DNA of 49,516 bases, taken from contig JACRDS010000169.1 of the NCBI GenBank assembly GCA_016212825.1, forward strand, positions 1-49,516. Reading direction: 5' to 3'. The notes below the pieces were generated by a model. That model saw only the letters and a list, made by a program, of their open reading frames with translations, was not told the DNA's origin and searched no databases. Numbering within the stretch: position 1 is the stretch's first letter; every line of letters starts with the position of its first letter. A program made the translations under genes and the position numbers. Origin of the DNA: Elusimicrobiota bacterium (GTDB lineage: Bacteria; Elusimicrobiota; Elusimicrobia; UBA1565; UBA9628). Shown in pieces: positions 26,407-34,514 of the stretch.

Positions 26407-27198
26407 ATGCCCACCCTCAGGATGGAAGGCGTCACTTTCCGGGCCGGCGGGAGCGTGCTCCTGCACGAGGCCAGCCTGGCCTTCCGCTCCGGCGAGCTCA
26501 CCGCCGTCATCGGCCCCTCGGGCTGCGGCAAGAGCACCTTGCTCAAGTGCCTGACCACCACGCACCGCCCCGCCGGCGGCCGGGTCACGCTCGACGGCAA
26601 AGACGTCTGGGAGATGCGCGGCCCCTACCGGCTGGCGCTGGGCTACGTGCCCCAGGACGACGTCATCCACCCCCAGCTCACCGTGGCCGAGGCCTTCGAG
26701 TTCTCCTCCGGCCTGCGCCTCGACACGGACCTGCCCCCCGCCGACGTGCGCCGGCGCATCGGCTCCACGGCCGCGGCCCTGGGCCTGGCCGCGGCCAAGG
26801 ACCGGCGCATCCGCCGGCTCTCGGGCGGCCAGCGCAAGCGCGTCAACATCGGCATCGAGCTGCTGGCCGAGCCGCAGGTCCTCATACTCGACGAGCCGGC
26901 CTCGGGCCTGGACCCCGGCACCGAAGAGGACCTGGTCAAGCTCCTGTCCTGCCTGGCGCGCGGGGGCCGCACCGTGGTGACCACCACCCACTCCATGGAA
27001 TACCTGGCCGCCTTCGACCGCATCGTGATGCTGGCCGCGGGCTGGGTGGTCTTCTGCGGCACCCGCCCGGAGCTCCTGGCGCACTTCGGCGTGGCGCACG
27101 AGGCCGAGGTGTTCAAGGCCGTCCGCGCCAAGCCTGCGGAGTCCTGGGCCGCCCTCTACCGCCGCTCCCCCCTGGCCGCGCAGGCCCTGAGGAACTGA
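26407..27198 (+). CDS. ABC transporter ATP-binding protein (ABCG-like)
   Basis: A 263-aa nucleotide-binding subunit. Walker A is 'GPSGCGKSTLL' (about 38-48), the signature is 'LSGGQRKRVNIG', Walker B is 'VLILDEPASGLDP', and the H-loop is 'TTHSMEYL'. The 'GGQRKRVNI' signature and the 'GYVPQDDVIHPQLTV' Q-loop are typical of the ABCG/White family, in bacteria often seen in exporters for lipids or large hydrophobic molecules. It ends in ATGA overlap with the permease gene, so the two make one half-size exporter each. The start codon has a -10 box 8 nt upstream and no ribosome site. Confidence 0.95.
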   Translation: MPTLRMEGVTFRAGGSVLLHEASLAFRSGELTAVIGPSGCGKSTLLKCLTTTHRPAGGRVTLDGKDVWEMRGPYRLALGYVPQDDVIHPQLTVAEAFEFSSGLRLDTDLPPADVRRRIGSTAAALGLAAAKDRRIRRLSGGQRKRVNIGIELLAEPQVLILDEPASGLDPGTEEDLVKLLSCLARGGRTVVTTTHSMEYLAAFDRIVMLAAGWVVFCGTRPELLAHFGVAHEAEVFKAVRAKPAESWAALYRRSPLAAQALRN

Positions 27199-27935
27199 TG
27201 GCGCGGCCCGGCTTCCGCCGCCAGCTCGACATCCTCGTGGACCGCTCGCTGGCGGTCCACGCCGGCTCTTGGGGGACTTTGCTCATGATGCTGGCCCAGG
27301 CGCCCATCATCGGCTGGTTCATCGGCCTGGCCTGGAAAGGCCAGGAGGCCGTCCCGCAGACCTACTTCATCATGTCCGTGGCCGCGCTCTGGATGGGCTG
27401 CATGAACGCCTGCACCGCCATCGTGGGCGAGCGCTCCATCTTCCTGCGCGAGCGCATGTTCGACCTGGACATCCGCTCCTACCTGCTCTCCAAGCTCTGC
27501 GTCCTGTCGGCGGTGTGCGCGGTGCAGACCGTGCTGCTCCTGGCGGCCCAGGGCCGCCTCATGCACCTCAAGGAGTCCTGGGGCGCGCTCCTGCTGATCT
27601 TCCTCTCCATGTCCTGGACCGGGGTCGCGGCCTGCGGCCTCGGGCTGCTGGTCTCGGCCGTGGCGCGCAGCGCCTACGGCGCGGTGGCCGCGGTGCCCGT
27701 CATCCTCATCCCCCAGGCCATCTTCTCCAAAGTCCTGCTGGGGGCCAACATCGAGAAGGGCGCCTCCTCGTTCATCGAGAAGCTCACCCTCACCAAATGG
27801 TGCTACGAGGCGCTGGTGGACATCCACGACAGCGCCCATCTCCTCACGCAGTTCAAGAGCCTGGCCGCCCTGGGCCTGGGCCTGGCGCTGTTCCTGGCCC
27901 TGGCCGCCGGCGCCCTGAGCCTGGCCGAAGACTGA
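27198..27935 (+). CDS. ABC-2 type permease (ABCG-like)
   Basis: A 245-aa membrane subunit with about six hydrophobic segments, starting at the ATG that overlaps the TGA of the ATPase gene. 'RQLDILVDRSLAVHAGSWGTLLMMLAQAPIIG' (shortened: DILVDRSLAV and LLMMLAQAPIIG) opens the first helix, and 'MGCMNACTAIVGERSIFLRERM' contains the E-R pair before helix 3 that is usual for ABC-2/ABCG permeases. A C-terminal 'LTLTKWCYEALVDI' precedes the last helix, again as in ABCG. Together with the ATPase it should form a 2+2 exporter; the substrate is unknown. Confidence 0.9.
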   Translation: MARPGFRRQLDILVDRSLAVHAGSWGTLLMMLAQAPIIGWFIGLAWKGQEAVPQTYFIMSVAALWMGCMNACTAIVGERSIFLRERMFDLDIRSYLLSKLCVLSAVCAVQTVLLLAAQGRLMHLKESWGALLLIFLSMSWTGVAACGLGLLVSAVARSAYGAVAAVPVILIPQAIFSKVLLGANIEKGASSFIEKLTLTKWCYEALVDIHDSAHLLTQFKSLAALGLGLALFLALAAGALSLAED

Positions 27936-27943
27936 GGTCCCCT

Positions 27944-28390
27944 ATGAAGAAACTCCTCGCCGTCCTCATCCTCCTGGCCGCCGGAGCCGGCGGCGCCTAT
28001 CTGATGTCCGAGGGCGTCCTGCCCGGCTGGCCCGGCGACAAGGCGGTCGTCAAGAGAAAATCCCACCGCTTCCTGGAGTGCCTGAAGTTCAAGAACTTCG
28101 ACGAAGCGGCGGCCTTCCATACCCCGGCCGACATCAAGGCCCGGCCGGACATGCCCAAGCTGCTGGAGAACTTCTTCAAGATCCCCCCGGAGAACCTCGA
28201 CATCCAGGACATCAACGTGGACTTCGTCGAGTTCGACTCCACGGGCCAGCGCGCCAAGGCCAAGACCACCTGCGGGGTGCGCGTGCTCAACGCCAAGGAG
28301 GACCGCCGCCCCGAGGCGGTGCTCTATTGGAAGAAGGTGGACGGCGGCTGGTACCTGGACCTGCGCACCACGCTGGAGCGCGGCGGCTGA
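27944..28390 (+). CDS. Small membrane-anchored or secreted protein, unknown
   Basis: A 148-aa protein with an N-terminal hydrophobic segment (about 4-22, KKLLAVLILLAAGAGGAYLM) lacking a clear cleavage site, then a soluble domain resembling the NTF2-like/DUF4878 type: 'HRFLECLKFKNFDEAAAFHTPAD' and the closing 'VLYWKKVDGGWYLDL'. Such small domains often accompany transport or lipid-handling systems. It starts 8 nt after the permease stop, so it is the third gene of the ABC operon. Function unknown. Confidence 0.75.
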   Translation: MKKLLAVLILLAAGAGGAYLMSEGVLPGWPGDKAVVKRKSHRFLECLKFKNFDEAAAFHTPADIKARPDMPKLLENFFKIPPENLDIQDINVDFVEFDSTGQRAKAKTTCGVRVLNAKEDRRPEAVLYWKKVDGGWYLDLRTTLERGG

Positions 28391-28459
28391 GTCTTAGGAG
28401 AAATAACCCCTCTTTGTCCCGCCCCGCCGGCTAGTCACTTCTGTTGCGTCCCGCGCATT

Positions 28460-28493
28460 CCGATTGCCAGCCCCCGAGGGGGCTGGCAATCGG
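28460..28493. repeat. Perfect 16-bp inverted repeat with 2-nt loop
   Basis: CCGATTGCCAGCCCCC (28460-28475) pairs perfectly with 28478-28493; the loop is GA. It lies between the converging ABC operon and the rpsA-like gene. No U-tract follows on either side, so if it stops transcription it does so as a bare hairpin. It may also be the end of a mobile or repeat element. Confidence 0.75.
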
Positions 28494-28641
28494 CCGATTC
28501 GACGACTTCGCGGCCCGGACCGTCCACTACGACCGCGCAGACACCATCCGCGGCTAGGCCCTCATCAAGGTGGAAGTCATGACCGAAGACCATGAGCGGC
28601 GCATCCGGACGCTGGAGTCAGGGCGCCCGCCCAGCCCCTGA
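28492..28641 (+). pseudogene. Possible coding remnant with an internal stop
   Basis: Read in one frame, the DNA right after the hairpin gives 'GRFDDFAARTVHYDRADTIRG', a TAG (28555-28557), then a second open stretch with an internal Met (MTEDHERRIRTLESG) ending in TGA at 28641. The composition looks coding, but no start or family is evident. It may be the tail of a decayed gene or chance in GC-rich DNA. Confidence 0.25.
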
Positions 28642-28648
28642 GACGCGG

Positions 28649-29836
28649 CTAGCGGTCCCGCTCCTCCAGCTTCGCCTTCAGGAGGTCGCCCAGGGTCGTG
28701 CCCAGGCTGAGCGAGGCAGACTCCGAGGATTTGTCGAGGTAGGCCTTCAGGTCCGCGGCCTCTTCCGCTTCGGCGCGGCTCAGCGACGCCAGGGAGAGCG
28801 AGAGCTTGCGGTTCTCCCGGTCGACTGCCTCGATCCTCACCTCGATCTCCTGGCCCTCCTTGAGCACCTCGCGCGGGTGATTGATCCGGCGGCCCCCGCC
28901 GAGCTTGGAGATATGGATGAGCCCCTCCACGCCTCCGCCCAAGGCCACGAAGGCCCCGAACGGGGCGAGGCGGGTGACGGTCCCGTTCTGATAGGAGCCC
29001 GCGGGCCAGCTCTGCGCGGCGCTCTGCCAGGGGTCGGGCAAGGTGTCCTTGAGGCTGAAGGACATCTTGCCGCTCTCCCAGTCGAGCTTCTTGACGACCA
29101 CCTCGACCGTCTGGCCCGCTCGGAGCACGTCCTCGACCTTCTCGGTGCGGCCCCAGGCCAGCTCGGAGACCGGGATGAGGCCCTCCAAGCCCCCGATGTC
29201 GATGAAGGCGCCGAACTTCTGGATGGAGGTCACGGTCCCCTTGACCCGCATCCCCTCCTTGAGCGACTCCCTCAGGGTCTGGGCCTGGGCCTTCCTCTCG
29301 ACGTCCACGATGGCCCGGCGCGAGAGCACGATGTTGCGCTCGCCGCACTCGGTGACCTTGAAGGTGTAGGATCTGCCCACGCAGGCGGACTGGCTCTCGT
29401 CGCGCCGCAGGCCCATCTGGGAGAAGGGGCAGAAGGCGCGCAGGCCGCCGCTGATGCGGACCTCGAAGCCGCCCTTGATCTCCTTGACCACGGCGCCTTC
29501 GACCGGGATGCCGTTCTTGAAGGCGGCCTGGATCTGCGCCTGCCCGACCGGACCGGCGCCGATCTTGGTGGTGAAGCGCAGGTCATGGCCGGGAGAGGGC
29601 AGGTAGTAGGCGCGCAGGATGTCGCCTTCCTTGACGGTGAGGTTGCCTTCCGCGTCGAGCAGCTCTTTGCGCTCAACTTGGCCCTCGCCTTTGCGGCCCA
29701 CGTTGATGAAGATGGTGTCGGGAGCAATCTTGACGATGGCCGCCTCGACGAGCTGGCCGGGGGAGAACCGGCCGGAATCCTGGCTGCTGGCCTCGAGCAG
29801 CTGCTCGAAATCTTCTTGTTCCTCGGGCTGTTGCAT
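28649..29836 (-). CDS. rpsA: S1 RNA-binding domain protein, 30S ribosomal protein S1-like
   Basis: A 395-aa protein with four S1 domains at about 23-95, 112-175, 191-262 and 280-352. Domains 3 and 4 are the best conserved ('GTVTSIQKFGAFIDIGGLEGLIPVSEL' shortened: KFGAFIDIGG, and 'PFGAFVALGGGVEGLIHIS'). Ribosomal S1 in Proteobacteria has six; four-domain forms are usual in other phyla. It binds mRNA and helps initiation on messages with weak ribosome sites. The leader of about 30 nt has a clear -10 TATAAT. It is divergent from the MDR oxidoreductase gene. A general RNA-binding role other than the ribosome cannot be excluded. Confidence 0.85.
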   Translation of the reverse strand: MQQPEEQEDFEQLLEASSQDSGRFSPGQLVEAAIVKIAPDTIFINVGRKGEGQVERKELLDAEGNLTVKEGDILRAYYLPSPGHDLRFTTKIGAGPVGQAQIQAAFKNGIPVEGAVVKEIKGGFEVRISGGLRAFCPFSQMGLRRDESQSACVGRSYTFKVTECGERNIVLSRRAIVDVERKAQAQTLRESLKEGMRVKGTVTSIQKFGAFIDIGGLEGLIPVSELAWGRTEKVEDVLRAGQTVEVVVKKLDWESGKMSFSLKDTLPDPWQSAAQSWPAGSYQNGTVTRLAPFGAFVALGGGVEGLIHISKLGGGRRINHPREVLKEGQEIEVRIEAVDRENRKLSLSLASLSRAEAEEAADLKAYLDKSSESASLSLGTTLGDLLKAKLEERDR

Positions 29837-29874
29837 TTTCGTTCTCTTTGTCAGGCTGGGGATGGGGATGAGCT

Positions 29875-29880
29875 ATTATA
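29875..29880 (-). promoter_or_regulatory. -10 box for the S1-domain gene
   Basis: TATAAT on the minus strand. Transcription would start near 29868, giving a leader of about 30 nt with AAAGAGAAC before the ATG. The -35 match is poor. The element overlaps the divergent upstream region of the oxidoreductase gene. Confidence 0.5.
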
Positions 29881-29905
29881 TCTAAAACGACTAGGAGGTT
29901 AGACC

Positions 29906-30853
29906 ATGCGCGCCTGGCTGCTCGACCGGATCGGCTCCATACAGCACCTGCGTCTCGGGGAAGCGCCGGACCCGGTCCCCGGGGAAGGGGAGGTCCTCAT
30001 GCGCGTGGAATACGCGGGCCTCAACCCCGCCGACCGCTACCTGGCCGAGGGGCTCTACCCGGCCAAGCCGGCGCTGCCGCACATCCTGGGCCGCGACGGC
30101 TGCGGCTTGGTGGACGGCCAGCGCATGGTCATCCTGCGCGGCGAGGCCGGCGTGACCCGGCCCGGGACCTTCGCCGGGCTTGCGGCGGTGCCCGCGGACT
30201 GCCTGGCTCCGGCCCCGGAAGGCTGGACCGCGGAGCAGTGCGGCGGCGCGCCGCTCGTCTACCTGACGGCCTACCAGGCCCTGACCATGTGGGGAGAGCT
30301 CAAGGACGCCGCGGTCCTGGTCACAGGCGCTTCCGGCGGGGTGGGCACGGCCTGCGTGCACCTGGCTCGGGCCCTGGGTCACCAGGTCATCGCGCTCTCG
30401 CGCAGCGCGGAGAAAGGCCGCCGCCTGCGCGAAGAAGGGGCCGGCCTTGTCCTCGATCCGAGCGAGCGCGGCTGGCCGGGGCGGATCAGGGAGTTCCTCG
30501 GCGGCCGGAAGGTGGACCTGGCCGTAGACACCATCGGCGGGGAGCTCTTCCCCCGCGTCATCGAGTCCCTGGCGGACCAGGGCCGGGTCTCCTGCGTGGG
30601 CCGGCTCGCCGGGCCCGTACCCTCCTTCAACACCGCCACGCTCTTCTTCAAGCGGCTGCGCATCGGGGGCGTCTCCGTGGGGGCCTATCGGCCGCCGGAA
30701 GCCCGGGCGGACTTCGCTCAGGTCCTGCGCCTGCTGGGAAATACCGGCAAGACGCCCCTGGTGGACTCGGTGTGGGAGTTCCCCCGCCTGCCCGAGGCCT
30801 TCGCGCGCCTGGCGCAGGGCCCCCTGGGCAAGGTGGTCCTGAAGGTCTCTTAG
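29906..30853 (+). CDS. MDR-superfamily NAD(P)H quinone oxidoreductase / zinc-less alcohol dehydrogenase
   Basis: A 315-aa cytoplasmic oxidoreductase. The GroES-like half has 'EVLMRVEYAGLNPADRYLAEGLYP'-type sequence (shortened: VEYAGLNPADRYL), and the Rossmann half has the NADPH loop 'VLVTGASGGVGTACVHLA'. The zinc-binding Cys residues of classical alcohol dehydrogenases are absent, so it belongs to the quinone oxidoreductase-like branch. The ribosome site AGGAGG is 8 nt before the ATG. It faces the MBL hydrolase gene tail to tail, 9 nt apart. Substrate unknown. Confidence 0.9.
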   Translation: MRAWLLDRIGSIQHLRLGEAPDPVPGEGEVLMRVEYAGLNPADRYLAEGLYPAKPALPHILGRDGCGLVDGQRMVILRGEAGVTRPGTFAGLAAVPADCLAPAPEGWTAEQCGGAPLVYLTAYQALTMWGELKDAAVLVTGASGGVGTACVHLARALGHQVIALSRSAEKGRRLREEGAGLVLDPSERGWPGRIREFLGGRKVDLAVDTIGGELFPRVIESLADQGRVSCVGRLAGPVPSFNTATLFFKRLRIGGVSVGAYRPPEARADFAQVLRLLGNTGKTPLVDSVWEFPRLPEAFARLAQGPLGKVVLKVS

Positions 30854-30862
30854 GACGGCGGG

Positions 30863-31852
30863 TCAGCGGGTCGAGGAGACCGCCACCAGAGGAGCGGCCG
30901 GGCGGCCGATGGTGTAGCTCATCGTCCCTTCCTTGTCCGTGCGGTGCACTTCGGCCCCGGCCGCGGCGAGGCGGTCCAAGGTCACCTGGTGCGGATGTCC
31001 ATAGTCGTTCCCGGCGGCCAAGGAGATGTAGGCGTATTTCGGCCGGACCTTGGCGAGGAAATCGGCGGTCGAGGATGAGTAGGAGCCGTGATGCCCGACC
31101 TTGAGCACGTCGGCGCGCAGTCCGTCCCCGTAGCGGGCTACCAGTTCGGCCTCCACGGGCATGCTGAGGTCTCCGGTGAACAGGACCGCGCTGCCCGCGT
31201 AGGAGAGCTTGATGACGATGGAGCAGTTGTTGAGGTCCTCGCTCTTGACCTTGGCCGAGGCCTCGGGGCAGGAATTGAAGACCTTGGCCTCCACGCCCGG
31301 CCCCCAGTCCAAGGATTCTCCGGCGACCGGATAGTGCAGCACGCAGCCGGGCTCGGCTGCGGCCTTGGCGCGGATCTTGTCGTCTCCCGTGGCGCTGGCG
31401 TTATCCACCCGGTTGTCGTAGAAGTTGTCCACCTGCGTCGCGTCGAAGACGTAGCCGAGACCGTTGTAGTGGTCCGAGTGGGGATGGGTCATGACCACAT
31501 GGTCGATGTGCGTGATGCCCCGGGAGCCCAGGAACGCCGAGATGGCTGCCTTCTTAGGCCCTCCGTCTATGAGCACGGTCTTGCCGTTGGGCAGCTCGAT
31601 GTACTCCGAATCGCCCTGGCCCACGTCGATAAAGGTGACGGTCAGAGCCCCGCCGGAGACGGAGGGGTCATCCGGCGCCGGAGCGTGGGAAGTCAGCGGC
31701 CCCAGGCGCAGAGAGCCCGACGGCAGGACGAAGGAGTCTCCGCTCTTGAAGGACTCGGGGCTTTGCGCGAAGGCGGGCGCGGCAGCCAGCCACAAGCCCG
31801 CCAGCAGGATCGCCGACCGCATCGACGCCCGATGCGCCCTGGACATGCCCAT
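30863..31852 (-). CDS. Secreted MBL-fold hydrolase (ComEC C-terminal-like)
   Basis: A protein of up to 329 aa. A hydrophobic signal peptide begins 'MRSAILLAGLWLAAAPAFAQ' (residue 11 of the longest form). The mature domain starts 'VTFIDVGQGDSEYIELPNG' and has the zinc motif THPHSDHYNG (HxHxDH), 'VLFTGDLSMPVEAEL' and 'LKVGHHGSYSSS', as in the ComEC/Rec2 C-terminal domain, here as a separate exported protein. It may degrade extracellular DNA or another phosphodiester. Three starts are possible (31852, 31846, 31822). The ATG at 31846 lies 6 nt after a TACACT, in line with the leaderless pattern of the window. No ribosome site is visible. Confidence 0.85.
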   Translation of the reverse strand: MGMSRAHRASMRSAILLAGLWLAAAPAFAQSPESFKSGDSFVLPSGSLRLGPLTSHAPAPDDPSVSGGALTVTFIDVGQGDSEYIELPNGKTVLIDGGPKKAAISAFLGSRGITHIDHVVMTHPHSDHYNGLGYVFDATQVDNFYDNRVDNASATGDDKIRAKAAAEPGCVLHYPVAGESLDWGPGVEAKVFNSCPEASAKVKSEDLNNCSIVIKLSYAGSAVLFTGDLSMPVEAELVARYGDGLRADVLKVGHHGSYSSSTADFLAKVRPKYAYISLAAGNDYGHPHQVTLDRLAAAGAEVHRTDKEGTMSYTIGRPAAPLVAVSSTR

Positions 31853-31862
31853 AGTGTAGACC

Positions 31863-31919
31863 GATGGGCCCAGGGGGAAAGGGCAGGAAGGCCCAGCGCG
31901 AGATGGGCCTAAAGGCCCA
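31863..31919. repeat. GGGCC-type dyads in a divergent intergenic region
   Basis: GATGGGCC occurs at 31863-31870 and 31902-31909. The second copy forms TGGGCC-TAAA-GGCCCA (31904-31919). The repeats lie between two divergent genes for exported proteins, so they could bind a shared regulator or form a transcribed hairpin. Confidence 0.5.
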
Positions 31920-32056
31920 ATCGGAACCCAGACACAAAAGCGCCGCCTCAGGACCTCGCTGGTCCCGCCAGACCCAGGCCGTCCTCGACAACAGACCCCG
32001 CTCCGGTAGGACCTTCAGCCCTGGAGGATCGGGGCCAGGACCGTCATCCTATAGCC

Positions 32057-33658
32057 ATGATGAAGCGAGCCGGATCCATCGCCTCCGCCTTGATATTGGT
32101 CGTCCACGCGGCCAGCGCGGCAATGGTCCGATCGGTCCAGGCCCCGGTCTCCCCGCTGGCCCAGCTCGGCTCCATGCTCGGTTCCCTGCCGCTGCAGGAC
32201 CTTTTCATCAAGCCGGGCCTAGGTACGCTGACGACGCCGGCCCTGGGCACGCCCCCCGACATGACCGTGCCGCAGCTCTCCCCGAACCACGCGCTCCACA
32301 ACCCGAGCCGCGCGGTTGCGCTCGCCGAACGCGGGATCGCCCTGCAGCCCCCCTCCGCCGCCGCGACTCCTACCGATCAAATCTTGGCGGTCAAGGCCCT
32401 GGAGTCCGTCAACTCCGTGCTCAAGGATTTCTCCCCCGAGGAGCTGCGCTCCATGCCCGCGGAGAAGCTCTCCCGGCTGGCCGGCCTGGTCCTCGACCAG
32501 GCCTCCGGCAGCCAGCAGGCCGGCGACCCGGAGGCCGTGGCCGCCCTGGCCGAGGCGAACCTCGCCAGGATCGAGAAGCTGCGCGCCGTGCCGGTGCGGG
32601 AGAAGCTCATCAACCCCGGCCATCCCGATTCCCATGCGGACATGATCGACGCCGCCGGCGTCCCGGAGTCGGTGAAGGCCGTGCCGCACGAAGGAATCGT
32701 CTTCCGGCATTACACCACCGCGGAGGGGCTCAAGAGCATCCTAGAGGGAGGCGGACTCTGGAACGGCTTCATGCCCTATGTGGAGATGGCTCAGGGCGTG
32801 TACAAGAAGACCTTCAAGGACCTCACGGGCGTGTTCCTGACCGTGCCCGGAGTCCCGGGGGACCACGTCGGCGTCCCGGCCCGGGAATTCACCCACTATG
32901 TGGACGTGCTGGTCCCCAAGAGCTTCCCGGTCCTCGACGTGGAGAAGGGCCGCATATTCCTGATCCCCCTGCCCGGACGTACGCGCGGCTGGGTCGCCGA
33001 CATCTACCGTCGCTGGGTGGGCGGCGGCGACGCCGGGATGTACGCGCAGAGCGCCAAGCAGCTCGACGCCTCGGGCGGCCCAGGTCCGGAACTGGTGGTG
33101 CCGCTCAGTGTAGTCGATTACGGCCAGGTCGGCTCTCCGGGCCGCATCGCCAGGCTCCTGGACGCGGCCCGCAAGGCCACTCAGAAGACGGCCGCCGCTA
33201 TCCTCAAGAAGAAGGACGCCGGGACCAAGGTCACCAAAATCCTGGCCAACACCGACACCAAGACCATCACCGAGTACTCGGGCGTGCCCTCGCGGGTGGA
33301 GCGCCTGGAGACCACGGGCAAGGTCTTCCGGCACTGGATCCGCGATGCGGAGACTTTCCAGGCCATCACCCGCACCCGCATCCTCAAGGCCGGGCCGACC
33401 TCCTACGTGGAGTTCACGGGCAGCCGCGGGGCCTTCATCAAGGACATCTACCCGGACCTGCGCGGCGCGTTCTTCACGGTCCCGGCGCGCTCCTCCGCCG
33501 AGCCGCGCGTCATGAACGAGGACGTCCCGTACTATATCGACTTCGAGGTCCCCGAAGGCGTGGCGGCCCTGCGCCTGGACGGCGACGACGTCCTGATGAT
33601 CCCCGCCGAGCCCGGCACCGAGATCCCGGTCCGGATCGTGGGGGCCAGCGCCCCGTAG
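32057..33658 (+). CDS. Secreted protein with two tandem ADP-ribosyltransferase-like (HYD1-like) modules
   Basis: A 533-aa protein with a signal peptide (about 1-22), a Pro/Leu-rich leader and a helical region (about 105-200). Residues about 215-325 begin 'VFRHYTTAEGLKSIL' and continue to 'LTGVFLTVPG' and 'EFTHYVDVLVP'. This order, HYT then a short helix with a Gly turn and then a G-V-[FY]-x-T strand, resembles HYD1/DarT-type ADP-ribosyltransferase folds. Residues about 423-533 repeat the plan ('VFRHWIRDAETFQAI', 'LRGAFFTVPA', 'YYIDFEVP') with the HYT changed to HWI, so the second copy looks decayed. Copies are 208 residues apart. If active, it would be an exported toxin or effector; no immunity gene is obvious beside it. 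Fold assignment is by motif only. Confidence 0.5.
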   Translation: MMKRAGSIASALILVVHAASAAMVRSVQAPVSPLAQLGSMLGSLPLQDLFIKPGLGTLTTPALGTPPDMTVPQLSPNHALHNPSRAVALAERGIALQPPSAAATPTDQILAVKALESVNSVLKDFSPEELRSMPAEKLSRLAGLVLDQASGSQQAGDPEAVAALAEANLARIEKLRAVPVREKLINPGHPDSHADMIDAAGVPESVKAVPHEGIVFRHYTTAEGLKSILEGGGLWNGFMPYVEMAQGVYKKTFKDLTGVFLTVPGVPGDHVGVPAREFTHYVDVLVPKSFPVLDVEKGRIFLIPLPGRTRGWVADIYRRWVGGGDAGMYAQSAKQLDASGGPGPELVVPLSVVDYGQVGSPGRIARLLDAARKATQKTAAAILKKKDAGTKVTKILANTDTKTITEYSGVPSRVERLETTGKVFRHWIRDAETFQAITRTRILKAGPTSYVEFTGSRGAFIKDIYPDLRGAFFTVPARSSAEPRVMNEDVPYYIDFEVPEGVAALRLDGDDVLMIPAEPGTEIPVRIVGASAP

Positions 33659-33676
33659 GCGGGAGAGCAGGCCTCC

Positions 33677-34426
33677 CTACTGGCCGTAAGCCAGGCGCAG
33701 GGCCAGGTATTCCGGCAGGCCGGCGGAGCGGATCTTGGCCTGGGTGGCCGCGACGTCGTAGGCGAAGCGGAAGACCTGGAAGGTCCGGGCCTCGCGGTCC
33801 CAGAGGGCGCAGGAGGCGCGCTTGTCGTGGTCGCGCGGCTGGCCCACGGAGCCCGGGTTGTAGGCCACCGGCACGATGCCGTAGGGCGCCACATCGCCGG
33901 TCACGCATTGATGGTCCTCGATGAAGTAGGTCTCGACCTTGCCTTCCGCGGTGCAGTGGAAGCTCACGGGCATGTGGCTGTGGCCGCAGAAGAGCGGCCA
34001 GGCCTTGACCCGGGACATGTTGTTCTTGAACTGCGCCACGCTGAGCATGTACTCGTCGGCGGGGCGGCGGGGCGTGCCGTGCACGACGGTGAAATCCGGA
34101 AGGTCCAGGCGCGCGGTCAGGTTCTCCAGGTAAAGCCGCGAGCCGTCGCTCAGGGCGGCCCGGGTCCAGAGCGTCGCGGCCCGCGCGTAGGGGTTGAACC
34201 ACTCCACGTCGATGCGGCCGATGACGGCCAGATCGTGGTTGCCGCAGACGATGTGAAGGTTCTTGAGCTGGCGGATGAGTCCCAGGCACTCTTCGGGGTT
34301 GGGGCCGTAACCGACCACGTCGCCGCAGCAGATGTGCCCGTCGACCCGCGAGGCGTGGCAGAAATCGAGCACCGCGCCGAGGGCCTCGAGGTTGCCGTGG
34401 ACGTCCGAGAAGACGGCGTAACGCAT
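33677..34426 (-). CDS. Metallophosphoesterase (calcineurin-like)
   Basis: A 249-aa cytoplasmic phosphoesterase. It carries the family motifs in order: 'FSDVHGN' (about 6-12), 'CGDVVGYGPNPEE', 'VCGNHD', and 'FCGHSHMP', which together bind two metal ions. The 'GDVVGYGPNP' spelling is that of a widespread bacterial subgroup (YfcE/MJ0936-like) tested mainly on model phosphodiesters, so the natural substrate is unknown. There is no ribosome site; a TATCAT -10 lies 12 nt before the ATG, with TTGACC further up, so the leader is only about 5 nt. It is convergent with the ART-like gene, 18 nt apart. Confidence 0.93.
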   Translation of the reverse strand: MRYAVFSDVHGNLEALGAVLDFCHASRVDGHICCGDVVGYGPNPEECLGLIRQLKNLHIVCGNHDLAVIGRIDVEWFNPYARAATLWTRAALSDGSRLYLENLTARLDLPDFTVVHGTPRRPADEYMLSVAQFKNNMSRVKAWPLFCGHSHMPVSFHCTAEGKVETYFIEDHQCVTGDVAPYGIVPVAYNPGSVGQPRDHDKRASCALWDREARTFQVFRFAYDVAATQAKIRSAGLPEYLALRLAYGQ

Positions 34427-34438
34427 GTTACGCTGAAG

Positions 34439-34466
34439 ATGATACCAATAGTGGGAAGCGGGTCAA
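34439..34466 (-). promoter_or_regulatory. Promoter for the metallophosphoesterase gene
   Basis: TTGACC (34461-34466) and TATCAT (34439-34444), read on the minus strand, are 16 nt apart. The start site would fall about 5 nt before the ATG, leaving no room for a ribosome site. Confidence 0.55.
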
Positions 34467-34514
34467 AACGAATATTGGTCACAACGGCGTGACCGCCCCA
34501 ACGGAAGACGGCGA

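Noticed and set aside
29848-29879. TTGTCA and TATTAT upstream of the MDR oxidoreductase gene as a promoter
   Set aside because: The spacing is 20 nt, outside the usual 16-18 range, so I did not list it; the gene does have a strong ribosome site.
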